This document shows, piece by piece, positions 17,774 to 27,205 of a stretch of 64,000 nucleotides of DNA. Both the position numbers and the translations under genes were made by a program. This stretch comes from Marinicella rhabdoformis. Its GTDB lineage: Bacteria; Pseudomonadota; Gammaproteobacteria; Xanthomonadales; Marinicellaceae. Each line of letters begins with the position of its first letter. The stretch's first letter is position 1. The stretch covers positions 124,001-188,000 of the forward strand of contig NZ_VTFS01000003.1 in the NCBI RefSeq assembly GCF_009671245.1. Direction: 5' to 3'. The notes under the pieces were generated by a model. That model ran no database searches. It had not been told where the DNA came from and saw only the letters and a program-made list of their open reading frames with translations.

Positions 17774-18058
17774 ATGGAAAAAGAAACTGAAATCAAAGCC
17801 CGCGTATTAGATCGCTTAATCGCTCACTTAGACAACAACAAAGATGTGCAAAACATCGACCTGATGATACTCGCCAAATTCTGCCGCAACTGCCTGTCTA
17901 AATGGACCGTTCAAGAGGCCAAGGAGCTCGGTATCGAAGTTGACATTGATGATGCGCGCCAACAAATCTACAAAATGAGCTACCAAGAGTGGAAAGACAA
18001 GTACCAAAAAAAAGCCACACCCGAACAAATGGAAGCTTTTAATAACCGAAATATTTGA
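17774..18058 (+). CDS. DUF1244 family protein
   Basis: 94 residues with the family core LIAHLDNNKDVQNIDLMIL and the invariant FCRNCLSKWT, then YxMSYQEWKDKYQ-x-x-ATPEQ. DUF1244 proteins are small helical proteins of unknown function found across Proteobacteria. Preceded by AGAGAGCAAACC at a suitable distance from the ATG. It follows the GST gene by 34 bases. Confidence 0.9.
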   Translation: MEKETEIKARVLDRLIAHLDNNKDVQNIDLMILAKFCRNCLSKWTVQEAKELGIEVDIDDARQQIYKMSYQEWKDKYQKKATPEQMEAFNNRNI

Positions 18059-18391
18059 TTATAAATCTGAGTTAAAATCTTTAGTGCATGCAGGGCACTT
18101 AGACCCTATGGCAAGCCATTTTCTGTGTAACTTGCTGTCTTTTTTGCTTATTGCCCACCAGTGCCATTTACAGCCGCATTCTGGGCACTTAATCGAAAAG
18201 TTAACCCAGATAAAAGTGACAAAAAACAAAACAAAACCAAAAAAAATGACAAACATGTGGTTTTTTTCCTGAAACACCAAACCATAAAGCATGACCAACA
18301 TTGCTATCACATTACAAAAAATAAATAACTGTATTTTCCACTTCTGGCCTGTTGCAGTTAATAAACCAACCTTTTCCTCTGACTCACTCAT
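18059..18391 (-). CDS. Two-helix membrane protein with zinc-ribbon cysteines
   Basis: About 110 residues from ATG 18391 (an upstream in-frame start at 18439 would add 16 residues; GAGGG-like purines near 18400 favour the inner ATG). Two membrane helices (about 20-40 and 47-65) are followed by a short domain with CPECGCKWHWW and, 25-30 residues later, CPAC, a likely zinc ribbon. Family unknown. It is convergent with DUF1244, the stops adjoining. Confidence 0.6.
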   Translation of the reverse strand: MSESEEKVGLLTATGQKWKIQLFIFCNVIAMLVMLYGLVFQEKNHMFVIFFGFVLFFVTFIWVNFSIKCPECGCKWHWWAISKKDSKLHRKWLAIGSKCPACTKDFNSDL

Positions 18392-18580
18392 AATACCCTC
18401 ACCTTTTTGTGGCCAGTGACATTGGAAAATTAACAACACATAGCCATTGAATTACTTATTTATGGTAATTGAAAACAGAACCACCAACAATCTTTTATCA
18501 GATTATCAAGTCAAGCTAAACAACAATACAAGAAAGGATTGGGTGGACTGTGGTTTATGCTGCCCAGCTGTACATTGGGC

Positions 18581-18612
18581 AAAAAAGTGGCACCAACACG
18601 GGTGTTGATGCC
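18581..18612 (-). terminator. Intrinsic terminator of the amidohydrolase gene
   Basis: On the minus strand, GGCATCAACAC pairs with GTGTTGGTGCC (one mismatch) and is followed by ACTTTTTT. It lies about 25 bases after the amidohydrolase stop. Confidence 0.7.
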
Positions 18613-18634
18613 ATGAATTCAAACCTTCTTCTAT

Positions 18635-21600
18635 TTACTCAAAATAGAATTTCGGTCTTTCAACTTTGTCAGGGTAAACCTGATTCATGCTGGCCGCATC
18701 GTACAAACGGCCGTTGAGCATGACTTGATTCACTTGGTCAGAATCTTGAATGTTCTGTATGGGGTCGGCATTTAAAATCACCAAATCGGCCAATTTACCG
18801 GCTTTGATTGAACCCAGTTCATGGTCCATACCGATGTATTTCGCGCCATCAATGGTGCTGGCTTTCAATACATTCCAAGGGCTCATGCCACCTTGGGCGA
18901 ACATCCACATTTCCCAGTGCGAGGCCAAACCTTCGCGCTGACCGTGCGCACCCATCAAGACATCAACGCCTTCAGTCTGAAGCTCTGTGGCCACACGTGC
19001 ATTGTTAAAATGGTTGTAGTCCTCCAATGGCGCTTTGGTTCTGCGTACAGATTTAGGCTCCAACACATTGGCCGGAACAAATTTTGTTAACAAGGGGTGT
19101 TTCCACACATCGGTGGTGTCATACCAAAAATTCTCACCCCAAATACCACCGTAGCCTACACCGAGCGTTGGAACATAGGCAGTGTTCGAACCTGACCACA
19201 ATTGCTTCACGTCATCATAAATATTGGCCATAGGAATCGAATGCTCAATGCCGGTGTGACCATCAACGACCATGCTCATGTTGTGCATAAACAATGAACC
19301 ACCTTCTGGTACCACCATTAAGCCAGTTTGTCTGGCGGCTTCAAGTACTTGTTGACGCTGTTCACGCCGTGGTTGGTTGTATGACTTCACTGAAAATGCG
19401 CCAACGGCTTTCATGCGTTCCAAATGACCAACGGCGTCATCTATACCATTCACAGGAGCCGTAAAGAAATGGGTTGCACCATATAGAATGGTTCCCGTTG
19501 AATACAAACGAGGTGCAATAATCAGGCCCGCTTGTTGCATTTCTGATGCAGAAAATACCGTCGCGGTATCAGCCGATGGATTGTGTGTTGTAGTCACACC
19601 AAAGGCCAATGAAGCTTGGGCATTCCAATTGTTTTGTGGAATGATGGCACCATTGCCGTAAGGCCCATGCCAATGCACATCAACCAATCCCGGTATGATG
19701 GTTTTGCCACTGACATCGATCACTTCGGCATCTGCCGGAATTTGAATGTCACTGCCCACGGCTTGGATGCGGTTGTTTTTTACCAAAACCGTACCATTTT
19801 CGATGATGCTTTGCTCTCCATCAACCATTTCCATGGTGATGATTTTCGCGCCTTTCAAAGCCACCATACCATTCGGAATGTCAGTTTTGACTGGCAACTT
19901 CACCGTTACAGAGGATACTTTGCTTTCAGCTTCCTTGGATTTGTCGTTCAAAAAATCAAATTGGTCTGATAACTTTTGGCTGTACATCACAGGACCCAAG
20001 GCCCAAGACAATTGGCTTGATTTCTTATCCCAAGTCAAATAACTGCCTGCAAATTCTGAGAATTTTTTCAAAGGCATGTTGCTGGCTTTGCTGCCTGTGC
20101 CGATGTATTGACCACTTTTGACAAATGGTGTGACATAAACTTGGAAATTTTGAACAAAAGCCAACCACTGCTCATCAGGTGATACACTGTAATCACTGAT
20201 CCAAGCACCTTTATAATGCTTTTGCATCTTGTTTCCTGACAGGTCAACACTCTTCAACTGAGTTGTTACCACTTCACCTGACACATCTGAACCGACATAA
20301 AAAATACGGTCTGATGATTTGTTGAACGATGGAGAACTGCCCGATTCAGCAACTTTGGTGCGTTTGCCTGTTTTCACTTCAGCAACAAAAATACCGGTAT
20401 CATGCGAATACAATGGCGAGGTCAAATGCCCGCCCCTTTCGGCTGAATAAACCACATACTTGCCGTTTGGAGACATAGACACTTCGGTGTAATGACCAGG
20501 TGTTTTGCTGATGGTTTTGCTGCGACCCGATAAATTAGATACTTTAACTGTGCCTAATTTTTCATCATGCCATGAGGTATATACGATTGATTTACCGTCG
20601 TTTGACCATTTAGGAAACAGTTCGAAATGATCATTTTGTGAAGTCAAACGTTTGGGTTTACCATCTGGCAAATTGGTCAGATAGATTTTACCCAATGATT
20701 GGAACACCGCTTTTTTTCCATCTGGCGATGGTTGTAACCAGCGCAACATTTTGGCATTGAACTCCTCAGGGGCCACGGTATTTTTAACAGTGACTGCTTC
20801 GCGGATTTCGCGCTGGTCATCAATGTTGAATGGAATCACTGTCGCTTCACCACTAGCTACATTCAATTGATGGATTTTACCTTTAGCCCAAAATACGATG
20901 TGCTCACCGTCATTGGTCCAATCAAATCGCGGGTAAACACCATGAATCGCCCAAGTCTCTTGCATGTCACGCTCTAAACCCTGGTAAATAGGCTTGATTT
21001 CCCCCGATTCACGGTCCTGTAAAAACAAGCTGGATTGGTTTCTGATACGGCGCACGAATGCCAAAGCTTCACCATCTGGTGACGGCGTCGGACGCACCGC
21101 ACCACCTGGGCCTGAGACCCAAGGTTTGGTTTTACCCGTGGCCAATTCTATAGCGAAAATTTGGTAAATTTGGTTATTTGAATCTTTAGAGTATTCAAAG
21201 TATTTACCTGGAGTTGAATCTCGCGAGTACAAAACATATTTGCCATCTGGCGTGTAAACGGGTTCGCCCAAGTCTTTTTGCTCATTTGGACGTTTGTTCA
21301 ACTGAACGCCTTTTCCACCTGTTTTGTGGTACATCCAAATTTCACCCGCACCCAAAGAACGCATGCCGGTAAAATGTTTGCGTGCAACGATGTAATGCCC
21401 GTCAGGCGACCAAGCAGGTGAATTCAATAACCTGAACGACTCTTTGGTCACTTGGGTTTGGTTTGCACCGTCACCGTCCATGGTCCAAATGTTGTCGCCA
21501 CCACCTTGATCGGTGGTAAAAGCGATGCGAGAACCATCAGGTGAAAAAGTGGGCTGCATGTCCCAAGCCATTGAATTAGTGATGTTTTTGGCATCGCCAC

Positions 21601-21826
21601 CTGTTATTGGCATGGTGTAGATGTCACCTAACATGTCAAACACGATGGTTTTACCATCTGGACTGACATCAAGACTCATCCAAGTGCCATTGTCTGTTTT
21701 GATGTCTACCATTTTAGACACGCCTGGTGCCTTGTTAACATCCCATTTGGGTGTTTCTTTTTTGGCATCATCTGCCCACACCATACAGGTGGTGAGTAGC
21801 ATTGCCGTGGTCAAAAATCTTTTCAT
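18635..21826 (-). CDS. Secreted TolB-like beta-propeller / amidohydrolase fusion
   Basis: 1063 residues with a signal peptide (1-19, cleavage near VWA-D). Residues about 45-640 contain at least eight PD40/TolB-type repeats (SPDGxxIxF/Y, e.g. VSPDGKTIVF, FSPDGSRIAF, WSPDGHYIV). From about 660 follows an amidohydrolase/imidazolonepropionase-like domain with the N-terminal beta cap and the HxH metal motif in PGLVDVHWHGP. Later come H and D ligands (GIEHS; MGAHGQ) and the C-terminal GSIKAGKLADLVILNADP. This architecture is widespread in marine gammaproteobacteria; a dipeptidase or cyclic-imide hydrolase role is possible, but the substrate is unknown. AAGGGGAC is a strong ribosome site. Confidence 0.88.
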   Translation of the reverse strand: MKRFLTTAMLLTTCMVWADDAKKETPKWDVNKAPGVSKMVDIKTDNGTWMSLDVSPDGKTIVFDMLGDIYTMPITGGDAKNITNSMAWDMQPTFSPDGSRIAFTTDQGGGDNIWTMDGDGANQTQVTKESFRLLNSPAWSPDGHYIVARKHFTGMRSLGAGEIWMYHKTGGKGVQLNKRPNEQKDLGEPVYTPDGKYVLYSRDSTPGKYFEYSKDSNNQIYQIFAIELATGKTKPWVSGPGGAVRPTPSPDGEALAFVRRIRNQSSLFLQDRESGEIKPIYQGLERDMQETWAIHGVYPRFDWTNDGEHIVFWAKGKIHQLNVASGEATVIPFNIDDQREIREAVTVKNTVAPEEFNAKMLRWLQPSPDGKKAVFQSLGKIYLTNLPDGKPKRLTSQNDHFELFPKWSNDGKSIVYTSWHDEKLGTVKVSNLSGRSKTISKTPGHYTEVSMSPNGKYVVYSAERGGHLTSPLYSHDTGIFVAEVKTGKRTKVAESGSSPSFNKSSDRIFYVGSDVSGEVVTTQLKSVDLSGNKMQKHYKGAWISDYSVSPDEQWLAFVQNFQVYVTPFVKSGQYIGTGSKASNMPLKKFSEFAGSYLTWDKKSSQLSWALGPVMYSQKLSDQFDFLNDKSKEAESKVSSVTVKLPVKTDIPNGMVALKGAKIITMEMVDGEQSIIENGTVLVKNNRIQAVGSDIQIPADAEVIDVSGKTIIPGLVDVHWHGPYGNGAIIPQNNWNAQASLAFGVTTTHNPSADTATVFSASEMQQAGLIIAPRLYSTGTILYGATHFFTAPVNGIDDAVGHLERMKAVGAFSVKSYNQPRREQRQQVLEAARQTGLMVVPEGGSLFMHNMSMVVDGHTGIEHSIPMANIYDDVKQLWSGSNTAYVPTLGVGYGGIWGENFWYDTTDVWKHPLLTKFVPANVLEPKSVRRTKAPLEDYNHFNNARVATELQTEGVDVLMGAHGQREGLASHWEMWMFAQGGMSPWNVLKASTIDGAKYIGMDHELGSIKAGKLADLVILNADPIQNIQDSDQVNQVMLNGRLYDAASMNQVYPDKVERPKFYFE

Positions 21827-21926
21827 ATTTGTCCCCTTCTATCGGTTTAAGAAAAAATGAACAACAATTATACGTATCTGAGCGTGCTTATCGCATACAA
21901 TCTGCTTTTTTTCTGCTGGAACCAAA

Positions 21927-22823
21927 ATGGTTGGATTGGGTGAATTTCTTTCGATACTGTGCGCCATGCTCTGGGCATTCGCGGTGATATGCTATCGAAA
22001 AGCAGGCGACCACATGCCTGCTTCTACCATGAACCTGTTCAAAATCAGCCTCACCATGCTGTTGATGATTCCCACGGTCATACTCACTGACGGCGCCACA
22101 CCGCCAGAGATGCCGTTACAGCATTGGGCATTGATGCTGTTCAGTGGTTTGGTGGGCATCATGTTGGCAGATTTATTTTACTTGCGTGCTTTACAAATGA
22201 TTGGTGCCGGGCTCACAGGCTTAACAGGCAGTTTATACAGCCCTTTTGTTGTCGTGCTTTCCTTCTTTTACCTCGGCGAGCGTTTGAATGCTTGGCAAGT
22301 TATGGGCATGGCTTTGGTCATGATAGGCGTTTTGGTCATTTCTTATCGTCGCAAATCATTGACCATCGAACATCCGCCAATTAAGGGCTTTGTTTTTGCC
22401 GCTTTGGGCGTATTTTTCACAGCCTTAGGAATCGTTATCATAAAACCCATCAGTAATGAAATTCCGTTTTTTTGGATCATCACGATTCGATCAATTGGTG
22501 GCCTTATTGCCATGGTTTTGTTCAATATCTTGATGAAAAAATCACTCAATGTATTCAAAGTTTTTAAAGCCAAAGGCCGCTATTGGTTGATCGTGGGTGC
22601 TTTGCTTGGTCAGTATTTATCCACCATGGTTTGGGTGGCAGGTTACAAATACACCTCGGCTTCTGTGGCATCCATACTGAATGAAACAGCTTCAATCTTT
22701 ATCTTATTTTTAGGCTGGTTGATTCTCAAAGAAGAAGTGAATCAACGAAAAATCCTGGGTGCAGTTATCAGCATTCTGGGTGTTTTGTGTGTGCTTTATT
22801 TCAGCAATGGCGGTTTTCATTGA
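21927..22823 (+). CDS. EamA family drug/metabolite transporter
   Basis: 298 residues with about ten membrane helices in two EamA repeats. The first repeat ends YLGERLNAWQVMGMALVMIGV and the second ends ILKEEVNQRKILGAVISILGV, the typical E-R/K-E signature at the end of each half. It is an inner-membrane exporter or importer of a small metabolite, distinct from the RarD homologue at 13.8 kb. Substrate unknown. Confidence 0.85.
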   Translation: MVGLGEFLSILCAMLWAFAVICYRKAGDHMPASTMNLFKISLTMLLMIPTVILTDGATPPEMPLQHWALMLFSGLVGIMLADLFYLRALQMIGAGLTGLTGSLYSPFVVVLSFFYLGERLNAWQVMGMALVMIGVLVISYRRKSLTIEHPPIKGFVFAALGVFFTALGIVIIKPISNEIPFFWIITIRSIGGLIAMVLFNILMKKSLNVFKVFKAKGRYWLIVGALLGQYLSTMVWVAGYKYTSASVASILNETASIFILFLGWLILKEEVNQRKILGAVISILGVLCVLYFSNGGFH

Positions 22824-22842
22824 ATAAGCTATAGGTTTTCGG

Positions 22843-22857
22843 TGATAATAATTATCA
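22843..22857 (+). promoter_or_regulatory. Fur-box-like palindrome
   Basis: TGATAATAATTATCA is an exact 7-1-7 inverted repeat of the Fur consensus TGATAAT-n-ATTATCA. It lies 20 bases before the cupredoxin start codon, where bound repressor would block transcription or its initiation. Only this one copy is seen in the window. Confidence 0.6.
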
Positions 22858-22876
22858 ACATTCACTCGGAGACAAT

Positions 22877-23281
22877 ATGAAATTCACATTCGTTGCACTC
22901 GTTAGTTTAAGTACCTCTGTAATCGCTGCTGACCAGACAGTCATAGTTAACAGCAACAATTTCAGTCCAAGAGACATCACCGTTTCAGTAGGCGACACCG
23001 TGACATTCACCAATCAAGGTGGCTTTCATAATGTCATTTCAGATGACGGCACCTCAAACAACAATGCTTTTCGCTGTGCCAATGGCTGTGATGGGGATGT
23101 CGGCGGAAATGGTGATGCAGCAAGCAACTCTTGGTCATTCTCCCTGACTTTTTTCAGTGAAGAGATGATTGGTTACTATTGTGGCATTCATGGTTCTTCT
23201 GGTGGCAATGGCATGTCTGGCACCATTAATGTCATCGATGACATCATTTTTAATAATGATTTTGAAACGATACCTGGTTAA
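22877..23281 (+). CDS. Secreted plastocyanin-like cupredoxin with IFxNxFE C-terminal tail
   Basis: 134 residues with a signal peptide (about 1-18, SVIAA-D). The domain is a type-1 copper protein: NFSPRDITVSVGDTVTFTNQGG, first ligand His in GFHNV, then C-x-x-H (YYCGIHG) and a Met seven residues further (NGMSG). It should transfer electrons or store copper in the periplasm or outside. An insertion with a Cys pair (RCANGC) precedes the ligand loop. The last residues, DDIIFNNDFE, resemble the end of the neighbouring secreted nuclease. CGGAGA is the ribosome site, and a Fur-like box lies just upstream. Confidence 0.85.
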   Translation: MKFTFVALVSLSTSVIAADQTVIVNSNNFSPRDITVSVGDTVTFTNQGGFHNVISDDGTSNNNAFRCANGCDGDVGGNGDAASNSWSFSLTFFSEEMIGYYCGIHGSSGGNGMSGTINVIDDIIFNNDFETIPG

Positions 23282-23301
23282 ACCTGATACCTAAAACAAA
23301 A

Positions 23302-23327
23302 AAAGCCAAGTACAGAGACTTGGCTTT
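23302..23327. terminator. Bidirectional intrinsic terminator
   Basis: AAAGCCAAGT / ACTTGGCTTT with a 6-base loop lies between the convergent cupredoxin and nuclease genes. The U-tract is long on the minus strand (seven T) and shorter on the plus strand. Confidence 0.8.
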
Positions 23328-23348
23328 CTTATGCAAAAGAACGCTTGG

Positions 23349-26300
23349 TTAATCTTCAAAACCATTTCTGAAAATCACATCCAACTCTACAGTGAAATAC
23401 AGTACCAAACCATCATGATCTGATGCACGCAATACAGTTTGTGTATCTTCACCGAAATCAATGTTGGCATCGGCATTACCACGACCAAATTCGATGTCTA
23501 CGAAAGGCAATAAAGCTTCGTCATTCAAAACCGCATTGTCTAATACCTGTGCATTGCCTTGATAAACATAAGAATACTGATCAAATGGCGTCATGAATTG
23601 AACCGCTTGGGTCATAGGCTCAGCAACAAATAAAGGCTCTGTCCACAAGGTGTTCATTGATTCCACCGCATTACCATCAATCTGACCCATCACATCAACA
23701 TAACCATCTGAAAATTGGAATGCATTGAAATCACCAATCACAACCACAGCTTCATCGGCATGATTGGCTTCTATGTCTGCAACCATACTGGCCACATCAT
23801 TCGCTTGAGCCAAACGCTTCAATCGCACACGCTCGCCCTCTTGGGCATCATCTATGCTGCCACGAGAACGCAGGTGAACAATTAACAAATTGACACGAAA
23901 TTCATCAAAACCAACAGCAACATCTGCTTGAACATGCAGAGGTGGGCGGTCATGCAATAAAGTCACACTCATGTCAGGATTGACAATCGTTGTGTCTTTA
24001 CCCAGTTGATTCACTGCAGCCAATGAGACATTACTTTGGTACAACACACCGACATCAATGCCGCCTTTGTCATTACCCTCAATCAACTCAGCTTGGTAGT
24101 TCAAACCACTGTCTGTATTGATTTTATCAGCCAAAACAGTCAAAGCATTCAAATTTTCAACTTCTTGAACAGCAACAACCATAGGTGCTTTCAATGTATT
24201 GACCACGTAGTCAGATAATTTGGCCACTTTTTCTTGAAACTCTTGGGTAGTCGCCACGGCATCATCGTCTTCTTCACCTTTGTCATCTACATCATCAAAC
24301 AAACGGAACAAGTTAAATGAAGCCACTGTCACTTCTTGGGCTTGTGCAGCTCGAACCACACCTGGCAAGACATTTTCATTGATGACAGTCAAAGATTTTG
24401 GCCAAACTTCATATTCGCCAAAGTTATAACCAATCACACCTTCAATTGAAATTTCAGAACCTGCTGAATAATAAGCTGGAGATAGCAACAATTCATCAAT
24501 ATCAACTTCGAACAGCTCAGGATTTCCGTCAAATGTTTGGATAGATCCGCCGCCGCCAGGATACTCAATACCTGGTTCACGTAAAGCCCTTTGAGGACCC
24601 GCTTTGACAACCAAGTCGCTGATGTTAGCACCAAAATAAGCCGCATAGGCTGAACTGATATACCCTTGTGGCATATCAATCAACATGCCTTCCATACATT
24701 CATACTTGGCAATTTCTTGATCAGTTGAACAAACGGCAACTGTAGGATCAGTTGGTGGGAACGTATCATCAAATGTGATTGCCGTTGGCAAAGCATTACC
24801 CGATGAATTCACCACAATGGTGCTGCCAAAGCCAATTTGTGTTGCATCATAATATTCGTCCACCTCACCTGTCACATTGACATCGTCTCCTTCAGCTACG
24901 GGCACATTGTTTCCAGTGTAAACATAGATACCATTTGATGTATTCACATCCATGTCATCACGTGCATCTGGTGTTTGCATAAAGAAGCCATTAGTATCCA
25001 AGGCTGTGACGATGTTGTTTTCAGTAATCACAGTCAAACCTAAATACGGAGAAGTCAGTCCACTACCTTGAATTTCATAAATTTCTCGCAGTTGCGGTGG
25101 CGCAACCACAACAAAAGTGAAATCATAATCTGCCGCCATGTTATCGACGTTGCCATCTTGGTCAGTCACTTCCGCTGCTACTACATTTACAGTACATGCT
25201 GCATTGAATGCAAAATCAGCCGTCGGCGTGATTTCAATTGAAGCACCTGAAGCAGGTAACCCAGAGAATGCAATTGTTTGCGCGTCACAGGTCAAAGTCA
25301 TACCACCGGCAGTCACATCTACAGCTTCCGAGAAATCAACTGTGATACTGGCATCAACAGCCACATTCATATCACCATTGGCAGGTGATGTTGAAGACAC
25401 AGTAGGTGCCACATCAACTGGTGCCGGACAGCCAGCAAAAACCGTACCATCAACTTTTGTGCCAGGTGAGAACAATGCACCAGCAGAACCTGTTGCCGCA
25501 CTGTGATCTACATAAGATGAACCAGTGACATCTGGATCTAATGTGCCTGACTGATCAGATGGTGCAAAAGCACTGTAATCTAAAACAGCCACATCGTTAT
25601 TACCATCATTCACTGTAATCGTGTCACCACCATTATTTAAGCCTAACAAGTTTGTGCTTGCAGTTTGAACAACCGACTGGCCAAAAGCACCGGTTGGCGT
25701 ACCGCCTCCAAAAACAACCAAACTACAATCGGCAGGGATAATCGAGTTGGCAGGGAAGGTATGACGCGTGCTAGTTGCATCTGAAACAGTCCAACCACTC
25801 ACATCTAAATCTGAACCTGAGTTATTATACAATTCAACAAACTCGTCCTGCGAACCGTCTCTTGTACCATCCCCATTGGCATCACCTGTTATATCACCTG
25901 CTGGATCTGCTTGAAATTCATTGATGATAATTGCAGGAGGTATAACCACCAATGATTCAACAGTAAAACCAAAGCCATAATCGGCAGCCATGTTATCTGC
26001 CGTTCCATCTTGATCAGTCACTTCGGCTGCAACCACATTAACAGCGCACACAGCATCATTAGCTAAATCACTGTCTGGTGTAATGACCAATTGTGAACCT
26101 GAAAAAGGCAAGCCTGAAAAGCCCACGGTTTGTGCATCACACATCAAAGTTACAGCTGTTGCCGTCGCATCAACTGCTTCAGAAAAATTAACAGTGATTG
26201 TTGAATCAACCGCCACATCAATTGCAGAATCAGCAGGTAAAGTCGATGTCACTTCTGGCGCATTATCTCCGCCAACATCACCGCTAATAACTATATTATC

Positions 26301-26966
26301 AAAGGCCACCTCTTCCTTTGCTGATTCCATATTAACTGTAATTAATATGTCTAAAACCGCGCCTGTTACAGGTATATCAAAACCAAAAGTTTGCATCGCA
26401 GGAGACAGTCGGTTAGTCCCATCATTGTGATCTGCAAAGTCCGTACAATCGGCATCCAGCGTCAAAGGTTCATTTGAAAAATCTCCGCCACCAGGTGCTT
26501 CGTATGAAAAACACATGCCGTTAACATAACTGCCACCATCAATTTTATATTGAATCATGATGCTGTCATTACTGTCATACCCACCGTTTGCTGACGCACC
26601 TGAGCCAGATGCATTTCCTGCACCAAACAGAGCTGAGAATGATAAGTTTTGAAGGCCGGTGATATCAATACCAGTAAACTCTAAAGTTTGATCAGCGTTG
26701 CCATTACCACCACCATCGTCAGTATCTTCTGCAGCCCAAAACTGAGCGCCACCAAACCCTGAATAGGCTCCTGATATATTACTGACATTTGATCCATCAG
26801 TTCTGCCCCAATGATCACTGCCTGTGCGATTAAACTCAGGGGAAGACACATAACGTGTGCCCTGTCCGTCTGTTTCAAAATCTTCAACCAAAATATCAAC
26901 AGCCTGAACTGTTCCCAAAGCACCGAATGTCATTGCAGAAGACAACAACCAATGTTTAAATTTCAT
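23349..26966 (-). CDS. Large secreted ExeM/NucH-family extracellular nuclease
   Basis: About 1205 residues from ATG 26966 (GGTGAG ribosome site; an upstream start at 26996 adds ten residues before the signal peptide). In order: signal peptide ending VQA-V; a choice-of-anchor-like beta domain; a first Ig-like domain (about DNA 26270-25960); a lamin-tail domain (IIINEFQADPAGD..., 25930-25430) with a calcium-type GDANGDGTRDGS loop; a second Ig-like domain nearly repeating the first (25410-25110); an OB-like region; and an endonuclease/exonuclease/phosphatase domain (about 24330-23390) with VQEVENL, VVIGDFNAF and ASDHDGLVLYF. It would degrade extracellular DNA. It ends DVIFRNGFED. Confidence 0.88.
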   Translation of the reverse strand: MKFKHWLLSSAMTFGALGTVQAVDILVEDFETDGQGTRYVSSPEFNRTGSDHWGRTDGSNVSNISGAYSGFGGAQFWAAEDTDDGGGNGNADQTLEFTGIDITGLQNLSFSALFGAGNASGSGASANGGYDSNDSIMIQYKIDGGSYVNGMCFSYEAPGGGDFSNEPLTLDADCTDFADHNDGTNRLSPAMQTFGFDIPVTGAVLDILITVNMESAKEEVAFDNIVISGDVGGDNAPEVTSTLPADSAIDVAVDSTITVNFSEAVDATATAVTLMCDAQTVGFSGLPFSGSQLVITPDSDLANDAVCAVNVVAAEVTDQDGTADNMAADYGFGFTVESLVVIPPAIIINEFQADPAGDITGDANGDGTRDGSQDEFVELYNNSGSDLDVSGWTVSDATSTRHTFPANSIIPADCSLVVFGGGTPTGAFGQSVVQTASTNLLGLNNGGDTITVNDGNNDVAVLDYSAFAPSDQSGTLDPDVTGSSYVDHSAATGSAGALFSPGTKVDGTVFAGCPAPVDVAPTVSSTSPANGDMNVAVDASITVDFSEAVDVTAGGMTLTCDAQTIAFSGLPASGASIEITPTADFAFNAACTVNVVAAEVTDQDGNVDNMAADYDFTFVVVAPPQLREIYEIQGSGLTSPYLGLTVITENNIVTALDTNGFFMQTPDARDDMDVNTSNGIYVYTGNNVPVAEGDDVNVTGEVDEYYDATQIGFGSTIVVNSSGNALPTAITFDDTFPPTDPTVAVCSTDQEIAKYECMEGMLIDMPQGYISSAYAAYFGANISDLVVKAGPQRALREPGIEYPGGGGSIQTFDGNPELFEVDIDELLLSPAYYSAGSEISIEGVIGYNFGEYEVWPKSLTVINENVLPGVVRAAQAQEVTVASFNLFRLFDDVDDKGEEDDDAVATTQEFQEKVAKLSDYVVNTLKAPMVVAVQEVENLNALTVLADKINTDSGLNYQAELIEGNDKGGIDVGVLYQSNVSLAAVNQLGKDTTIVNPDMSVTLLHDRPPLHVQADVAVGFDEFRVNLLIVHLRSRGSIDDAQEGERVRLKRLAQANDVASMVADIEANHADEAVVVIGDFNAFQFSDGYVDVMGQIDGNAVESMNTLWTEPLFVAEPMTQAVQFMTPFDQYSYVYQGNAQVLDNAVLNDEALLPFVDIEFGRGNADANIDFGEDTQTVLRASDHDGLVLYFTVELDVIFRNGFED

Positions 26967-27095
26967 AAACTCACCAAAATAAAGAGAAACAACCACATAA
27001 AAAACTTTTAAAGCTTAATTTGCGCAAAGTAACAAGGAAGCGATTTTAGAATGATTCATTGCTTAAGTCGCTAACGGCGGCATATTAACACTGCT

Positions 27096-27125
27096 TTATG
27101 ACAATTTCATTCCAAATTGTCATAA
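27096..27125. repeat. 12-bp perfect inverted repeat
   Basis: TTATGACAATTT and AAATTGTCATAA flank a 6-base spacer. It lies 130 bases upstream of the nuclease start and 80 bases after the 2OG-oxygenase stop. No U-tract follows on either strand, so an operator for the nuclease gene is as likely as a terminator. Confidence 0.5.
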
Positions 27126-27205
27126 CAACTTTAAAGTGACAATAGTTTTGACTTTCGCGACAATCAGTGAACACTTTAAATGAACTTCATATGACAGCAA
27201 ATATA

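Noticed and set aside
25110-26270. Direct repeats inside the nuclease gene as a mobile insertion
   Set aside because: They encode two copies of the same Ig-like domain in frame; this is internal domain duplication.
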